A stretch of 64,000 nt of DNA from Mayfieldus sp963772265 (GCA_963772265.1 CAVYWS010000005.1:248001-312000), one strand, 5' to 3'. Positions 27,243-36,405 are shown, counted from the first letter of the stretch. The notes: generated by a model from the letters alone, not told the origin. Program-made: numbers and translations.

Positions 27243-28910
27243 ATGAAGATGACCGCGAGACGCTGGTATCGCGCTGCCGGTCACGCTGCTCGGGCTGCTG
27301 CTTCCGGCCGCCTCGGCGCAGGCGGCTTTCGGGATCGCAAACCCGGTCGCGGCGCCAACGCCCAACGACGCCGGGGCGCACTCCAACTTCAGCCTCTCGT
27401 TCGACATCACCGGGGACGAGAACATCCGCAACCTCGTCACCGAGCTACCGCCGGGGCTGGTCGGAAACCCGCAGGCCGGCGGACCGAACGGGTTCTGTGC
27501 CCCGAGCGCGCTCAATGCCGGCACCTGTCCGGCGGCCTCGGTCATCGGCACGGCCACCTCGGATGTGGACGCGACCGTCGCCGACCCGCTGCCGGTCACC
27601 GTCCCCCTGACGGCAACGGGCAACGTCTACAACATGATCCCTCAGGGCAACGACCCGGCGACTCTGGGCATCCGCCTCACGGCTCTGCCCTCGAACCCTG
27701 TTGTCGCCTCGGACCCGGTGATCCTGATCGGCCATGCGAGTGCGCGATCGAGCGACTTCGGTCTCAACACGACGATTCTCGACATCCCCCAGACCGCGGG
27801 CCTGACGCTGGTCGGCAACGTCCATCTGCCTGCTGCGCCGGTCCACATCACGTCCACCGGTCTGGTGCTGAGTTCGTCGTTCATCACCAACCCGACTTCG
27901 TGCGGAACGAAGACGACTCGGATTACGGCCACCTCATACAGCGGCACGGATGCGACCGCCTCCCCGACCTTCACCACCGACAACTGCGCCGCCGAGAAGT
28001 ACGCACCGCACCTCGGCATGATCGATCGACCTCAGCGGCGACGCGGCGCACATCCAGAACCCCGACCTAACGACCGAGGTCACCCAGGGAATCGACGAGG
28101 CCAACAGCCGCCGGGTCGAGGCGATCCTTCCGTCGACGATCCAGGCCAACAACTCGACCCTGAACCACCAATGCCCGGCCTCGGGTTTCCCGCTCGACCC
28201 CAGCCTGCCCCAGAGCTGTCCCGCCAGCACCCAGGTCGGCACCGCGATCGCAAGGACGCCGCTGCTCAGCAAGCCGCTGGAGGGCCCGGTCTACCTGATC
28301 CAGAACGTCGGCCTGCTGCCGCGCGTCGGCCTCGACCTCAAGGGCCCGCTGCCGGCCCGGATCATGGGCAACGCCACACCGACCCCCGAACTTCGCCTCG
28401 ACAACGTCTTCGGCGATATCGCGCCGGGCCTTCCCGACGTCCCGTTGAGCCAGTTCAAGCTCACCTTCGGCGGTGGCAAGACGCGGCCTGATCCAGGCGA
28501 CCAAGAAGCTCTGCGGGGGCGGCCCCAGCGTCTACAACGCGGTCTTCGACTCGTTCGGCGGCCAGCACGTGACCCAGCAGAGCAACGCGACCGTCAAGGG
28601 CTGCGGTTTCGCGTCCCGGCTCAACCACCACCGCTGCGTTCACAAGAAGCTCACCGACGTCGGGACCAAGCACCGCGACCTGATCCGCGGAACCCGCAAG
28701 CGCGACGTGATCAACGGCCTCGGCGGCAACGACAAGATCATCGGCCTGAAGGGCAACGACGTCCTCTGCGGCGGCGCCGGTAAGGACAAGATCGCCGGCG
28801 GCAAGGGCAAGGACAAGCTGTTCGGCGGCAAGGGCAAGGACCTGCTGATCGGCGGCAAGGGCAAGGACGGCCTGGCCGGCGGCAAGGGCAAGGACCGCGT
28901 CAAGCAATAA
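27243..28910 (+). CDS. Large secreted protein with RTX-like C terminus (three frameshifts)
   Basis: Function unknown. ATG 27243 (MKMTARRWYR) leads, after a shift near 27275, into a signal peptide ending LLPAASAQA. The body of about 450 residues is strand-rich with motifs such as ELPPGLVGNPQAGGPNGFCA and CPASTQVGTAIARTPLL, a style I associate with Thermoleophilia secreted proteins. Further shifts occur near 28028 and 28487. The last ~75 residues are RTX-type calcium-binding nonapeptides (GGNDKI, GGAGKDKIA, then GGKGKDKLF, GGKGKDLLI, GGKGKDGLA), unusually lysine-rich, ending KDRVKQ. Secretion and calcium binding are inferred. Confidence 0.75.
28797..28895 (+). repeat. Four 27-nt coding repeats encoding GGKGKD nonapeptides
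   Basis: GGCGGCAAGGGCAAGGAC recurs at 28797, 28824, 28851 and 28878 with exact 27-nt spacing, each followed by nine variable nt. It encodes the RTX-like tail of the preceding protein. The identical 18-mers suggest recent duplication or gene conversion. Confidence 0.9.
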
Positions 28911-28941
28911 GTCGCCGCGCCGTCGCCTACCCTTCGCGGCG

Positions 28942-29670
28942 ATGGCGGTTGCCTCGCTCGACCTCGAGCTCGACGTCTTCGCGGGCCCATTCGACCTGCT
29001 GCTCGCGGTGCTGCTGCGCGAGGAGGTCAGCCTGCTCGAGGTCGAGCTTTCCGACGTCGTCCTCGCCTACATCGAGCATCTCGAGAGCGAGGGCGAGCTC
29101 GATCTCGAGGTCGCGACCGAGTTCCTGGTCCTGATCGCCTCGCTGCTGGAGCTGAAGTCGCGCCTGCTGCTGCCCGGCGCCGAGGAGATCGCCGACCTCG
29201 GACCGGAGGAGGCGGTCGAGGAGCTGCTGGCGCGGATGCTCGAGTACCGCCGCTACCGCGACGCGGCGGAGATGCTCAGCGAGCGCTTCGGCGCGGGGCG
29301 CCGCTACCTCTACCGCATAGCCCCCCTGCCGCCGGAGCTGCGGCAGGTCTCGCTCGAGGCCGCGACGGCAACCTACGACCCGGAGCGGTTGACGGCGGCG
29401 ATCGGCGACCTGCTCGAGGTGCCGGCCGACCCCGACACGAGCCACATCCGGACCACGGTCTCGCTGGAGCGGCGGCTGAGCGTCCTGCGTGAGCTGCTCT
29501 CCAACCGCGGCAGCATCGACTTCGAGGAGGTCTTCGGCGAGGAGGACCGCCTGACCCAGGCCGTCACCCTGTTCGCGCTGCTCGAGCTTCACCGCAAGGG
29601 CGAGGCGACCTGGGACCAGCGGGAGCCGTTCGGGCCAATCGAGATCCACGGTGTCGAGGTCGGCGGATGA
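28942..29670 (+). CDS. scpA: ScpA, segregation and condensation protein A (kleisin)
   Basis: Kleisin subunit bridging SMC heads in the bacterial condensin. 242 residues, intact. LDLELDVFAGPFDLLLAVLL at the N terminus, then LLEVELSDVVLAYIEHLE and LVLIASLLELKSRLLLPG, are diagnostic. The C-terminal winged helix contains TLFALLELHRKGEATWDQ. ATG 28942 is preceded by a short leader after the RTX gene. It overlaps scpB by 4 nt. The SMC gene is not in this window. Confidence 0.95.
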   Translation: MAVASLDLELDVFAGPFDLLLAVLLREEVSLLEVELSDVVLAYIEHLESEGELDLEVATEFLVLIASLLELKSRLLLPGAEEIADLGPEEAVEELLARMLEYRRYRDAAEMLSERFGAGRRYLYRIAPLPPELRQVSLEAATATYDPERLTAAIGDLLEVPADPDTSHIRTTVSLERRLSVLRELLSNRGSIDFEEVFGEEDRLTQAVTLFALLELHRKGEATWDQREPFGPIEIHGVEVGG

Positions 29671-30245
29671 CCGCCGTCTCGCCACTGGCCCGCACCGTCG
29701 AGGCGCTGCTCTTCCTCTCCCCGGACCCGGTCGGTGTCACCGACCTGGTCGAGGCCACCGACGCCACCGAGGCCGAGGTCGAGCGGGCGATCGACCAGCT
29801 CCGCGGCAGGCTCGCCGAGGGGGAGGGCGGGGTGGTGCTGCGCGAGGTGGCCGGCGGGTTCACCCTCGCCTCGGCTCCCGAGGCCGAGCCCGCCGCGCGG
29901 CGGCTGCTCTCCAAGCCCCGCACCCCGCCGCTGACCCAGGCGCAGGCGGAGACGCTGGCGATCGTCGCATACCTTCAGCCCGTCTCACGGCCGGAGATCG
30001 CCCGCATCCGCGGCGTCACCTCGGAGTCGGCGGTGCAGACGCTCACCGAGCGGGGCCTGATCGAGGAGTCGGGACGGTCGCGATTCGGGGCGACGATCTA
30101 CCAGACCACGGCCCTGTTCGAGAAGCTGTTCGGGCTTTCCGGCCTCGACCAGCTCCCCGACCCCTCGCGCTTCGACCCCACGCCCGAAGACGAGCGCGAG
30201 CTGCGCGAGCGCCTGCTGCGGGCCGGCGAGGCGCGGGCCGAGTAA
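29667..30245 (+). CDS. scpB: ScpB, segregation and condensation protein B
   Basis: KITE subunit of the SMC-ScpAB condensin. 192 residues, intact, with two winged helices. VEALLFLSPDPVGVTDLVEA opens the first; LTQAQAETLAIVAYLQPVSR, EIARIRGV and QTLTERGLIEESGR in the second are typical. The ATG overlaps the scpA stop. Structured element R2 fills the gap between its stop and the next gene. Confidence 0.95.
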   Translation: MTAVSPLARTVEALLFLSPDPVGVTDLVEATDATEAEVERAIDQLRGRLAEGEGGVVLREVAGGFTLASAPEAEPAARRLLSKPRTPPLTQAQAETLAIVAYLQPVSRPEIARIRGVTSESAVQTLTERGLIEESGRSRFGATIYQTTALFEKLFGLSGLDQLPDPSRFDPTPEDERELRERLLRAGEARAE

Positions 30246-30256
30246 CCGGGCTTCCC

Positions 30257-30419
30257 GATGACTGATCCCACGACCCACGCACGCCTGACTGACGCGGCCG
30301 CCGGTCGCATCTCGTCGTCCTCGGGCGCTCGTGTGCCGCGAGCACACTTCGCGCCCTGCGTCCTAGAGCTGCTCGGCCGGCCGCGCCCCCAGGCGCACGT
30401 GGCCATGGAATCAGTCATC
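30257..30419. repeat. Structured intergenic element, copy R2 (163 nt), before rluB
   Basis: Same length and plan as R1. Outer stem GATGACTGATCCCA (30257-30270) with TGGAATCAGTCATC (30406-30419), one mismatch. Inner stems are CCACG/CGTGG (30275-30279, 30398-30402), CGCCTG/CAGGCG (30282-30287, 30390-30395) and GCGGCC/GGCCGC (30294-30299, 30379-30384). The apical hairpin is GGGCGC/GCGCCC with GTGTGC/GCACAC. Blocks 30306-30326 and 30353-30367 match R1 exactly. Stem sequences differ from R1 yet remain paired. The rluB GTG begins four nt after the stem and lacks a Shine-Dalgarno. Confidence 0.75.
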
Positions 30420-30422
30420 TAG

Positions 30423-31124
30423 GTGCGGCTGGCGAAGTTCCTGGCCCGGGCGGGCGTTGCCAGCCGGCGCGCGGCCGAGGAGATCGTCGCCGCGGGCCGG
30501 GTGACCGTCGACGGCGAGCAGGTCACCGATCCGGCCCGCGATGTGAGCGATGGCAGCGACGTTCGCGTCGACGGCCGCCCCGCCAGCGCCGAGCCGACCG
30601 AGACCTGGGCGCTGAACAAGCCGGCCGGGGTCGTCTCGACCGCCAGCGAGCCGGGCCGCCGCCGGGCAGTGGTCGAGCTGGTCGATTCAGCGGCGCGGCT
30701 ATATCCGGTCGGCCGGCTCGACGCCGACTCGACCGGGCTGATCCTGCTCACCAACGACGGCGAGCTCGCCAACCTCCTCACCCATCCGCGCTATGAGGTG
30801 CCGAAGGCCTACCGGGCGCAGCTGCTGCGCCCGCCCTCCGAGCAGGACCTCGAGTCGCTGCGGCGGGGCGTGAGCCTCGAGGACGGGCCGACCGCCCCGG
30901 CCCGGGTGAGCCGACTCGGCGAGCGCGAGATCGAGATCGAGATCCACGAGGGCCGAAACCGCCAGGTCCGCCGCATGGCGGAGGCGGTCGGCAACGAGGT
31001 GCTGGCGCTGGAGCGGGTGCGCTTCGGCTCGCTCGAGCTCGGCTCGCTGCGCCCGGGCGAGGCGCGGCGCCTCTCCGACGAAGAGCTGGGGCGGCTCTGG
31101 GAAGATGCCGAGCCTGATGGCTGA
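30423..31124 (+). CDS. rluB: RluB-type 23S rRNA pseudouridine synthase
   Basis: Modifies a uridine in domain V of 23S rRNA. GTG 30423 gives VRLAKFLARAGVASRRAAEE, the usual N-terminal S4 RNA-binding domain (about 1-60). The catalytic segment is YPVGRLDADSTGLILLTNDG with its aspartate, followed by HEGRNRQVRRMAEAVG. 233 residues, intact. The scpA-scpB-rluB order is widely conserved. It overlaps the next gene by 8 nt. Confidence 0.95.
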   Translation: MRLAKFLARAGVASRRAAEEIVAAGRVTVDGEQVTDPARDVSDGSDVRVDGRPASAEPTETWALNKPAGVVSTASEPGRRRAVVELVDSAARLYPVGRLDADSTGLILLTNDGELANLLTHPRYEVPKAYRAQLLRPPSEQDLESLRRGVSLEDGPTAPARVSRLGEREIEIEIHEGRNRQVRRMAEAVGNEVLALERVRFGSLELGSLRPGEARRLSDEELGRLWEDAEPDG

Positions 31125-31491
31125 CGAACGCCTTTTCGCACTGCGCGGCGCGGTCCAGGTCGAGGCCAACGAATCCGAGGCGATCCTGGCGGCGACCGCC
31201 GAGCTGCTCGGCGAGCTGATGGCTCGCAACGAGCTCGACCCGGAGCGGATGGTGAGCTGCATGTTCACCTGTACCGGTGATCTCGACGCCGAGTTCCCAG
31301 CCGTCGCCGCGCGCGGCCTGGGCCTTGACTCGGTGCCGCTGATGTGCGCGCGGGAGATCGACGTCCCCGGCGCGATGCCGCGGGTGATCCGGGTCCTGGT
31401 CCATTACTACGCGGCCTCGGATCACCGCCCGCAGCACACCTACCTCGGCGAGGCCCAGAACCTGCGCGCGGACCTCGAAGCGGCGCAGTAG
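31117..31491 (+). CDS. aroH: AroH-type monofunctional chorismate mutase
   Basis: Converts chorismate to prephenate. ATG 31117 gives MADERLFALRGAVQVEANES; ATG 31105 is an alternative that adds four residues. LRGA near the start, MVSCMFTCTGDLDAEFPAVA, VPLMCAREIDVPGAMPRVIR and the late TYLGEAQNLRADL are characteristic of the AroH trimeric fold. 124 residues, intact. It opens the aromatic amino acid group with the following aminotransferase, aroF, tyrA and aroA. Confidence 0.95.
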   Translation: MADERLFALRGAVQVEANESEAILAATAELLGELMARNELDPERMVSCMFTCTGDLDAEFPAVAARGLGLDSVPLMCAREIDVPGAMPRVIRVLVHYYAASDHRPQHTYLGEAQNLRADLEAAQ

Positions 31492-31506
31492 GCACAATTC
31501 GCGGCC

Positions 31507-32598
31507 ATGTCAGTGACCTTTGCGGAGAAGCTCGCCCGCATGCCCAGCTACCAGGCCGGGGTGCCGGTCGGCCAGGCGCCGGAGGCGGTGGCGGCTGAGG
31601 GAATCGCCCAGCTTGCCTCCAACGAGTCGCCCGACCCGCCCCATCCGGCGGTGGTCGAGGCGATCGCCCGCGCCGCCTCTTCGGCGAACCGCTACCCCGA
31701 CCCCGGCGCGATCCTGCTGCGGCAGCGGATCGCCGATCGCCACGAGACCGACCCGGCCCGGGTCGCGGTCGGCAACGGCTCCTGCGAGATCCTGCTCGCC
31801 GCCGCCGAGGCGCTCTGCGAGCCCGGGGCGGAGATCCTCTTCGCCTGGCCCTCGTTCTCGATCTATCCCCATCTCGCAGCGCTCTCGGGAGCCCGTGAGG
31901 TTCGGGTTCCGCTGGCCGACGGCGACGTCCACGATCTCGACGCGATGCTGGAGGAGATCACGGCCGCCACCCAGCTGGTCCTTGTCTGCAACCCCAACAA
32001 CCCCACTGGGACTCACATCGCGGCGGACCGGATCGCGGACTTCTGCGCCAAGGTCCCCGAGCGCGTCACCGTCATCCTCGACGAGGCCTACATCGACTTC
32101 CAGGTCCACGACGCTCCCGACGCGACCGCCGACCTGCTCGCGGAGCGCTCCAACCTCGTCGTCCTCCGCACCTTCAGCAAATGCCACGGCCTCGCCGGGC
32201 TGCGGGTCGGCTACGCGCTCTGCGCGCCGGCCTTCCGCGCCGCGGTGGACGCGGTGCGCCAGCCGTTCAGCGTCAACGCGATCGCCCAGGCCGCGGCTGC
32301 CGAGGCGGTCCTTCACACCGACGACGTCACCGAGCGGGTCGAGCGGACGATCGTCGAGCGGGTCTTCGTCGAGGAGGGGCTGGCGGACATGGGGCTCCAA
32401 TCGCCGCCCAGCCAGACGAACTTCTCCTGGATCGACCTTGGCGAGCGGGACGAGGCGTCGCTGGTCGAGAAGCTCGCCGAGCGCGGGATCCTGGTGCGGC
32501 CGGGAGAGCCGCTCGGAGGGCCCGGCCACGTCCGCGCCTCCTACGGCACCCGGGCCGAGAACCAGCGTCTTCTCGACGCCCTGCGCGAGCTGATCTGA
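31507..32598 (+). CDS. HisC-like PLP aminotransferase (histidinol-phosphate or aromatic)
   Basis: Fold type I PLP aminotransferase, 363 residues, intact. ASNESPDPPHPAVVEAI, VCNPNNPTGTHI, ILDEAYIDF and the PLP lysine in RTFSKCHGLAGLRVGYAL match HisC. ATG 31507 is well placed. HisC-family members also transaminate prephenate or arylpyruvates. Because the gene follows chorismate mutase and precedes aroF, tyrA and aroA, with no his genes around, an aromatic role is as likely as histidine synthesis. It could be dual. Confidence 0.88.
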   Translation: MSVTFAEKLARMPSYQAGVPVGQAPEAVAAEGIAQLASNESPDPPHPAVVEAIARAASSANRYPDPGAILLRQRIADRHETDPARVAVGNGSCEILLAAAEALCEPGAEILFAWPSFSIYPHLAALSGAREVRVPLADGDVHDLDAMLEEITAATQLVLVCNPNNPTGTHIAADRIADFCAKVPERVTVILDEAYIDFQVHDAPDATADLLAERSNLVVLRTFSKCHGLAGLRVGYALCAPAFRAAVDAVRQPFSVNAIAQAAAAEAVLHTDDVTERVERTIVERVFVEEGLADMGLQSPPSQTNFSWIDLGERDEASLVEKLAERGILVRPGEPLGGPGHVRASYGTRAENQRLLDALRELI

Positions 32599-32661
32599 GC
32601 CCGTCCGGCTGGGCCGGTCCTGCTTCAGAAATCGAGGCCAAATGCCGATTCGAGGTCTCGT

Positions 32662-33793
32662 ATGCGTGCGTCGCCTTCGTCTCGCCTGCCCCTGCGGCTG
32701 CTGCTCGCCCTTGCGGCCGCGACGCTGCCGCTCGTCTTCGCGGTGTCGGCCGCCGCCCAGACCGTCTCGTTGCCGTCGAGCCAGGACCCGGCCCAGGTCC
32801 GCAGCTACTGGACCCCCGAGAGGATGGAGTCGGCGGCGCCGAGCGATCTTCCACAGCTCTCCGGCGCCACCGTCCTGCCGAGCCCCGGCTCGTCCAGCGC
32901 CTCTCGAACGCGCGGGCGGGTGGTCAGGATCCACTCGACACGCGGGGAGCTCGCCGACGTCGAGGCCGGGGCCGAGACGAGCTTCCCCAACCTGGTGCAC
33001 GGGAAGGTCTTCTTCACGATTCCCGGAGTCGGCGACTTCGCCTGCTCGGGAACGGTGATCGCCTCGCGCTTCCGCAACGTCGTCTTGACCGCCGGGCACT
33101 GCGCATACGACACCGGCTCCGGCCAGGCCGCGACCAACTGGGTCTTCGTGCCCGGCTACCGTGACGGGGTCGAGCCCCTGGGTGAGTTTCCCGCCGTCAC
33201 GCTTCTGACCACCGACGAGTGGGTCGCCGGCGGCGACACCAACTTCGACGTCGCGATCGCCGAGCTCTCGACTCCGCTCGAGGATCAGATCGGTGCCCGC
33301 GGAATCGCCTTCAACAAGGCGCCGCAGGACCGACTACAGGATCTTCGGCTACCCCGGCCAGCCCAATCCGCCCTACACAGGGCAGCGCCTGATCGAATGC
33401 GACGCGCCCTTCTACGGGCTCGAGCTGGCGCCGAGCCATCCATTCTCGACCGTCGCCTATCCCTGCAACATGACCCACGGGGCCAGCGGCGGCGGCTGGG
33501 TCAATCCGGCCGGCGAGGTTGTCTCGGTCTCCAGCCACGTCTACAGCGACCCGTCGCTCGACGACCAGATCGCCGGGCCCTTCTTCGGCGAAACGATCAA
33601 GAAGCTCTACAACTCGGCCGGCGGCTCGGCTGAGTGCCCGCCGGCGAAGGCGGCCGTCAAGTCGGCCCGCAAGCACTTCAAGAAGGCACGAAAGACCGCC
33701 GACCGCAGGGACTCGCGCCGCGCCAAGAAGCGCCTGCGCAAGGCCCAGAAGCACCTCAACAAGGCCCAGAGCCGGCGCGACGCGGTCTGCTGA
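32662..33793 (+). CDS. Secreted trypsin/V8-like serine protease (one frameshift)
   Basis: Chymotrypsin-fold protease with signal peptide (LLLALAAATLPLVFAVSAAA). A propeptide-like region is followed by the catalytic triad: His in VLTAGHCAYDTG, Asp in TNFDVAIAEL and Ser in THGASGGGWVNPAG. An extra base near 33332 shifts the frame between DRLQD and DYRIFGYPGQPNPPYTGQRL. About 376 residues. The final ~55 residues are a Lys/Arg/Ala helix (KSARKHFKKARKTADRRDSR), probably a basic coiled tail binding wall polymers or nucleic acid. It interrupts the aromatic cluster and is not obviously related to it. Confidence 0.88.
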
Positions 33794-33838
33794 TTCGACT
33801 AAAGCTGCCGCACCTGATACAAACGCTTGCGTGGTGAA

Positions 33839-33903
33839 GCCGAATGGGCACCCTCGAGAGCACCCCCGGCGAGAGCGCCACGCTCCGTCCTGCCCATTCC
33901 GGC
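33839..33903 (+). promoter_or_regulatory. Inverted repeat in the leader upstream of aroF
   Basis: GCCGAATGGGCA (33839-33850) pairs with TGCCCATTCCGGC (33891-33903), a 12-bp stem with one bulged C and a 40-nt loop. It lies in the 280-nt gap between the protease and aroF (33794-34073), which otherwise shows only a small GCGAC/GTCGC hairpin near 33950 and no gene. It could be a terminator for the protease or a leader structure of aroF. No T-run is present. Confidence 0.45.
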
Positions 33904-34073
33904 TCCTACTTTTGGTACTGGCGATTTAGCTAGGCGTCCGGCCGCGACGCAGAGTCGCGCTCCCCTTGCTTCATCCGCCGGGCGCCGCCCCCGTTGTGCT
34001 GGTCCGCATGGACCGGTTCTTGCGTACCGAAAGTAAGGTTTTCGCCGAAATTGGAGAAAGGTTCGAAGTCCAG

Positions 34074-35159
34074 ATGGAGATGAAGGAGCTACCTACAGAG
34101 CGCTCGGGACGAGTACGCGACCGCCGCATCGAGCAGGTCGTCGAGCTGATCCCGCCGGCGCAGATCATCGACGAGCTTCCGCTGAGCACCGAGCAGGAGG
34201 ACGCGGTCCTGCGGCACCGCTCGGAGATCGCCGGTGTGCTCGACCGCAGGGACGATCGCCTGCTGGTGATCGTCGGACCGTGCAGTGTCCACGACGTCGA
34301 CGCCGCCCTCGAGTATGCCCAGCGCCTCGGCGCCCGGGCCGCCGAGCTGGGTGAAGAGCTTTGCGTCGCGATGCGGGTCTACTTCGAGAAGCCGCGCACG
34401 ACCACCGGCTGGAAGGGCCTGATAAACGACCCGCACCTGGACGGGTCGGGTGACGTCAACACCGGCCTGCACATGGCGCGGCGGCTGCTGCGCGAGGTGC
34501 TCGACCTCGGCCTGCCGATCGGCTGTGAGTTCCTCGATCCGATCACCCCGCAGTACATCTCGGACCTGGTCTCGTGGGGTGCGATCGGTGCGCGCACCAC
34601 GGAGAGCCAGATCCACCGCCAGCTCGCCTCCGGGCTTTCGATGCCGGTCGGGTTCAAGAACCGAACCGACGGCAACGTCAAGGTCGCGGTGGACGCCGTC
34701 CGCGCCGCCGCCGCGAAACACGCCTTTGCGGGAATCGACGTCAGCGGGGCGCCGGCCATCCTGCACACCCGGGGCAACCTCGACTGCCACGTGATCCTGC
34801 GCGGCGGCCGCGGCCGCCCGAACTACGACCGCTCCTCGGTCAGCGACGCGCTCTCCGAGCTTCGCGCCGCCGGCCTGCCGGAGCGGGTCGTGATCGACGC
34901 CTCGCACGACAACAGCGGCAAGGACCACGAGCACCAGCCGACCGTCGTGACTGAGCTCGCCGAGCAGATCGCCTCCGGCAGCCGCGCGATCGTCGGGGTG
35001 ATGCTGGAGTCGTTCCTCGTCGCGGGGCGCCAGGACTTCCGGCTCGGCGCCCCGGTCGTCTACGGCCAGTCGATCACCGACGCGTGCATGGACTGGGAGA
35101 GCACCGTTCTGGCCCTTGATCGGCTCGCGGCAGCCGCCAAGGAGCGGCGCGGCGCCTAG
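34074..35159 (+). CDS. aroF: Class I (AroG-type) DAHP synthase
   Basis: First step of the shikimate pathway, condensing PEP and erythrose 4-phosphate. ATG 34074 (MEMKELPTERSGRVRDRRIE) is chosen for the GGAGAAAGG (34054-34062) upstream. VGPCSVHD, EKPRTTTGWKGLINDPHLDG, FKNRTDGN and DASHDNSGKDHEHQ carry the metal and substrate ligands. 361 residues, intact. Many actinobacteria use class II DAHP synthase, so the AroG type is worth noting. A structured element (R3) separates it from tyrA. Confidence 0.93.
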   Translation: MEMKELPTERSGRVRDRRIEQVVELIPPAQIIDELPLSTEQEDAVLRHRSEIAGVLDRRDDRLLVIVGPCSVHDVDAALEYAQRLGARAAELGEELCVAMRVYFEKPRTTTGWKGLINDPHLDGSGDVNTGLHMARRLLREVLDLGLPIGCEFLDPITPQYISDLVSWGAIGARTTESQIHRQLASGLSMPVGFKNRTDGNVKVAVDAVRAAAAKHAFAGIDVSGAPAILHTRGNLDCHVILRGGRGRPNYDRSSVSDALSELRAAGLPERVVIDASHDNSGKDHEHQPTVVTELAEQIASGSRAIVGVMLESFLVAGRQDFRLGAPVVYGQSITDACMDWESTVLALDRLAAAAKERRGA

Positions 35160-35190
35160 CCAGTGCTGACTCACGCGACGATTCACCGGA

Positions 35191-35295
35191 AATGACGGAT
35201 CCAGATCACTTTCAGGCCGCGTCCTCAGTCGCCCGAGTAGCGGCACTATTCGGGCTCCCTGCGTCCTCGCCTGACAGCGCCTGGACCTCGTCATT
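35191..35295. repeat. Structured intergenic element, copy R3 (105 nt), before tyrA
   Basis: Shorter relative of R1 and R2. Outer stem AATGACG/CGTCATT (35191-35197, 35289-35295) continues inward with TCCAG/CTGGA. P3 equivalent TCAGGC/GCCTGA (35212-35217, 35269-35274). Apical hairpin GCCCGAGTA/TATTCGGGC (35231-35239, 35247-35255), with one G-T pair. The signature CCCTGCGTCCT (35257-35267) equals that of R1 and R2, and CGTCCTC (35220-35226) occupies the position of the first conserved block. It ends 33 nt before the tyrA ATG, which has its own GGGAGG. Confidence 0.65.
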
Positions 35296-35328
35296 CCCTG
35301 GTGATCGTCACGGGAGGCAGCACCGCCA

Positions 35329-36405
35329 ATGAGAGTCGCGGTACTCGGCGTCGGCCTGATCGGTGGCTCGATCGGGCTGGCGGCCCGGGGGCGGCTCGAT
35401 GCGGAGGTGACCGGCTTCGACCCCGATCCGGCGACCCTCGAGCGGGCGCTGAAGGTCGATGCCGTCGACGAGGCCGTGGACTCGGTCGAGGCCGCCTGCC
35501 GGGGGGCGGAGCTGGTCTTCTGCGCGGCTCCGGTCTCGGTCCTTCCCGCTCTCGCCCACGAGGCCCTTGCCCATGCCGGCTCGGAGACCGTTGTCACCGA
35601 CGTCGGCTCGACCAAGCGCGAGATCGTCGCCGCGCTGGGCCGCGACGAGCGCTTCATCGGCGGGCATCCGCTGGCCGGCGCCGAGACCTCCGGGGTCGAG
35701 AACGCCCAGGCCGAGCTGTTCGAGGGCGCCCGCTGGTACCTGTCTCCGACGACCTACACCGGCGGCCTGCTCTACGACCGGCTCCAGCGCACGCTCAGCG
35801 AGCTCGGCGCCCGCCCGCAGGCGATCGACGCCGAGATCCACGACCGAATCATGGCGACGGTCAGCCACCTGCCGCACGTGCTCGCCAACGTGCTGGTCAG
35901 CCAGGCCGCCGCCGAGCTGGCGACCGACTCCGAGCGGCTGCCCGAGGTCGGGCCGAGCCTGCGCGACACAACCCGGGTCGCGGGGGCCAACCCGCGAATC
36001 TGGGGGGACATCTTCGCCAGCAACCGCGAGGCGGTGGCGGCGGCGATCGACGACGTCGTCGCGCGCCTGCAGCAGGCCTCGGCGCTGATCCTCGAGGGTG
36101 ACCGGGACGCGGTCGAGATCTGGCACACCGAGGCGGCGCAGGACCGCCGGGCGCTGTTGGAGGCCGAATCGGCGGGTGGGGTGGTCCGCCAGCTTCGGGT
36201 CGTGGTGCCCAACAAGCCGGGCACCGTCGCCGAGCTTGCCCTCGAGCTGGGCCGGGCCGGGGTCAACATCGAGGACATGGCGCTCTATCCGGCCGCCGAC
36301 ATGCGGACCGGGGCGATCTCGCTCTGGGTCGCCGGCGATCAGGAGGCCGAGCGCGCGGCGGATCTGGTTCGCGGCCTCGGCTACGCGGTTTCGGTCGAGC
36401 AGTGA
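35329..36405 (+). CDS. tyrA: TyrA, prephenate dehydrogenase with C-terminal ACT domain
   Basis: NAD(P)-dependent oxidative decarboxylation of prephenate (or arogenate) towards tyrosine. The Rossmann start MRVAVLGVGLIGGSIGLAAR, then TDVGSTKREIV, GGHPLAGAETSG and the catalytic-region SHLPHVLANVL, are typical. Residues ~285-358 form an ACT domain (LRVVVPNKPGTVAELALELG, GVNIEDMALYP), consistent with feedback control by an aromatic amino acid. 358 residues, intact. Followed by aroA. Confidence 0.94.
   Translation: MRVAVLGVGLIGGSIGLAARGRLDAEVTGFDPDPATLERALKVDAVDEAVDSVEAACRGAELVFCAAPVSVLPALAHEALAHAGSETVVTDVGSTKREIVAALGRDERFIGGHPLAGAETSGVENAQAELFEGARWYLSPTTYTGGLLYDRLQRTLSELGARPQAIDAEIHDRIMATVSHLPHVLANVLVSQAAAELATDSERLPEVGPSLRDTTRVAGANPRIWGDIFASNREAVAAAIDDVVARLQQASALILEGDRDAVEIWHTEAAQDRRALLEAESAGGVVRQLRVVVPNKPGTVAELALELGRAGVNIEDMALYPAADMRTGAISLWVAGDQEAERAADLVRGLGYAVSVEQ

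Noticed and set aside
34050..34075. tRNA-like T-arm (GGTTCGAAGTCC) before aroF
   Set aside because: No acceptor, D or anticodon arms can be built around it; it is the ribosome-binding region of aroF.
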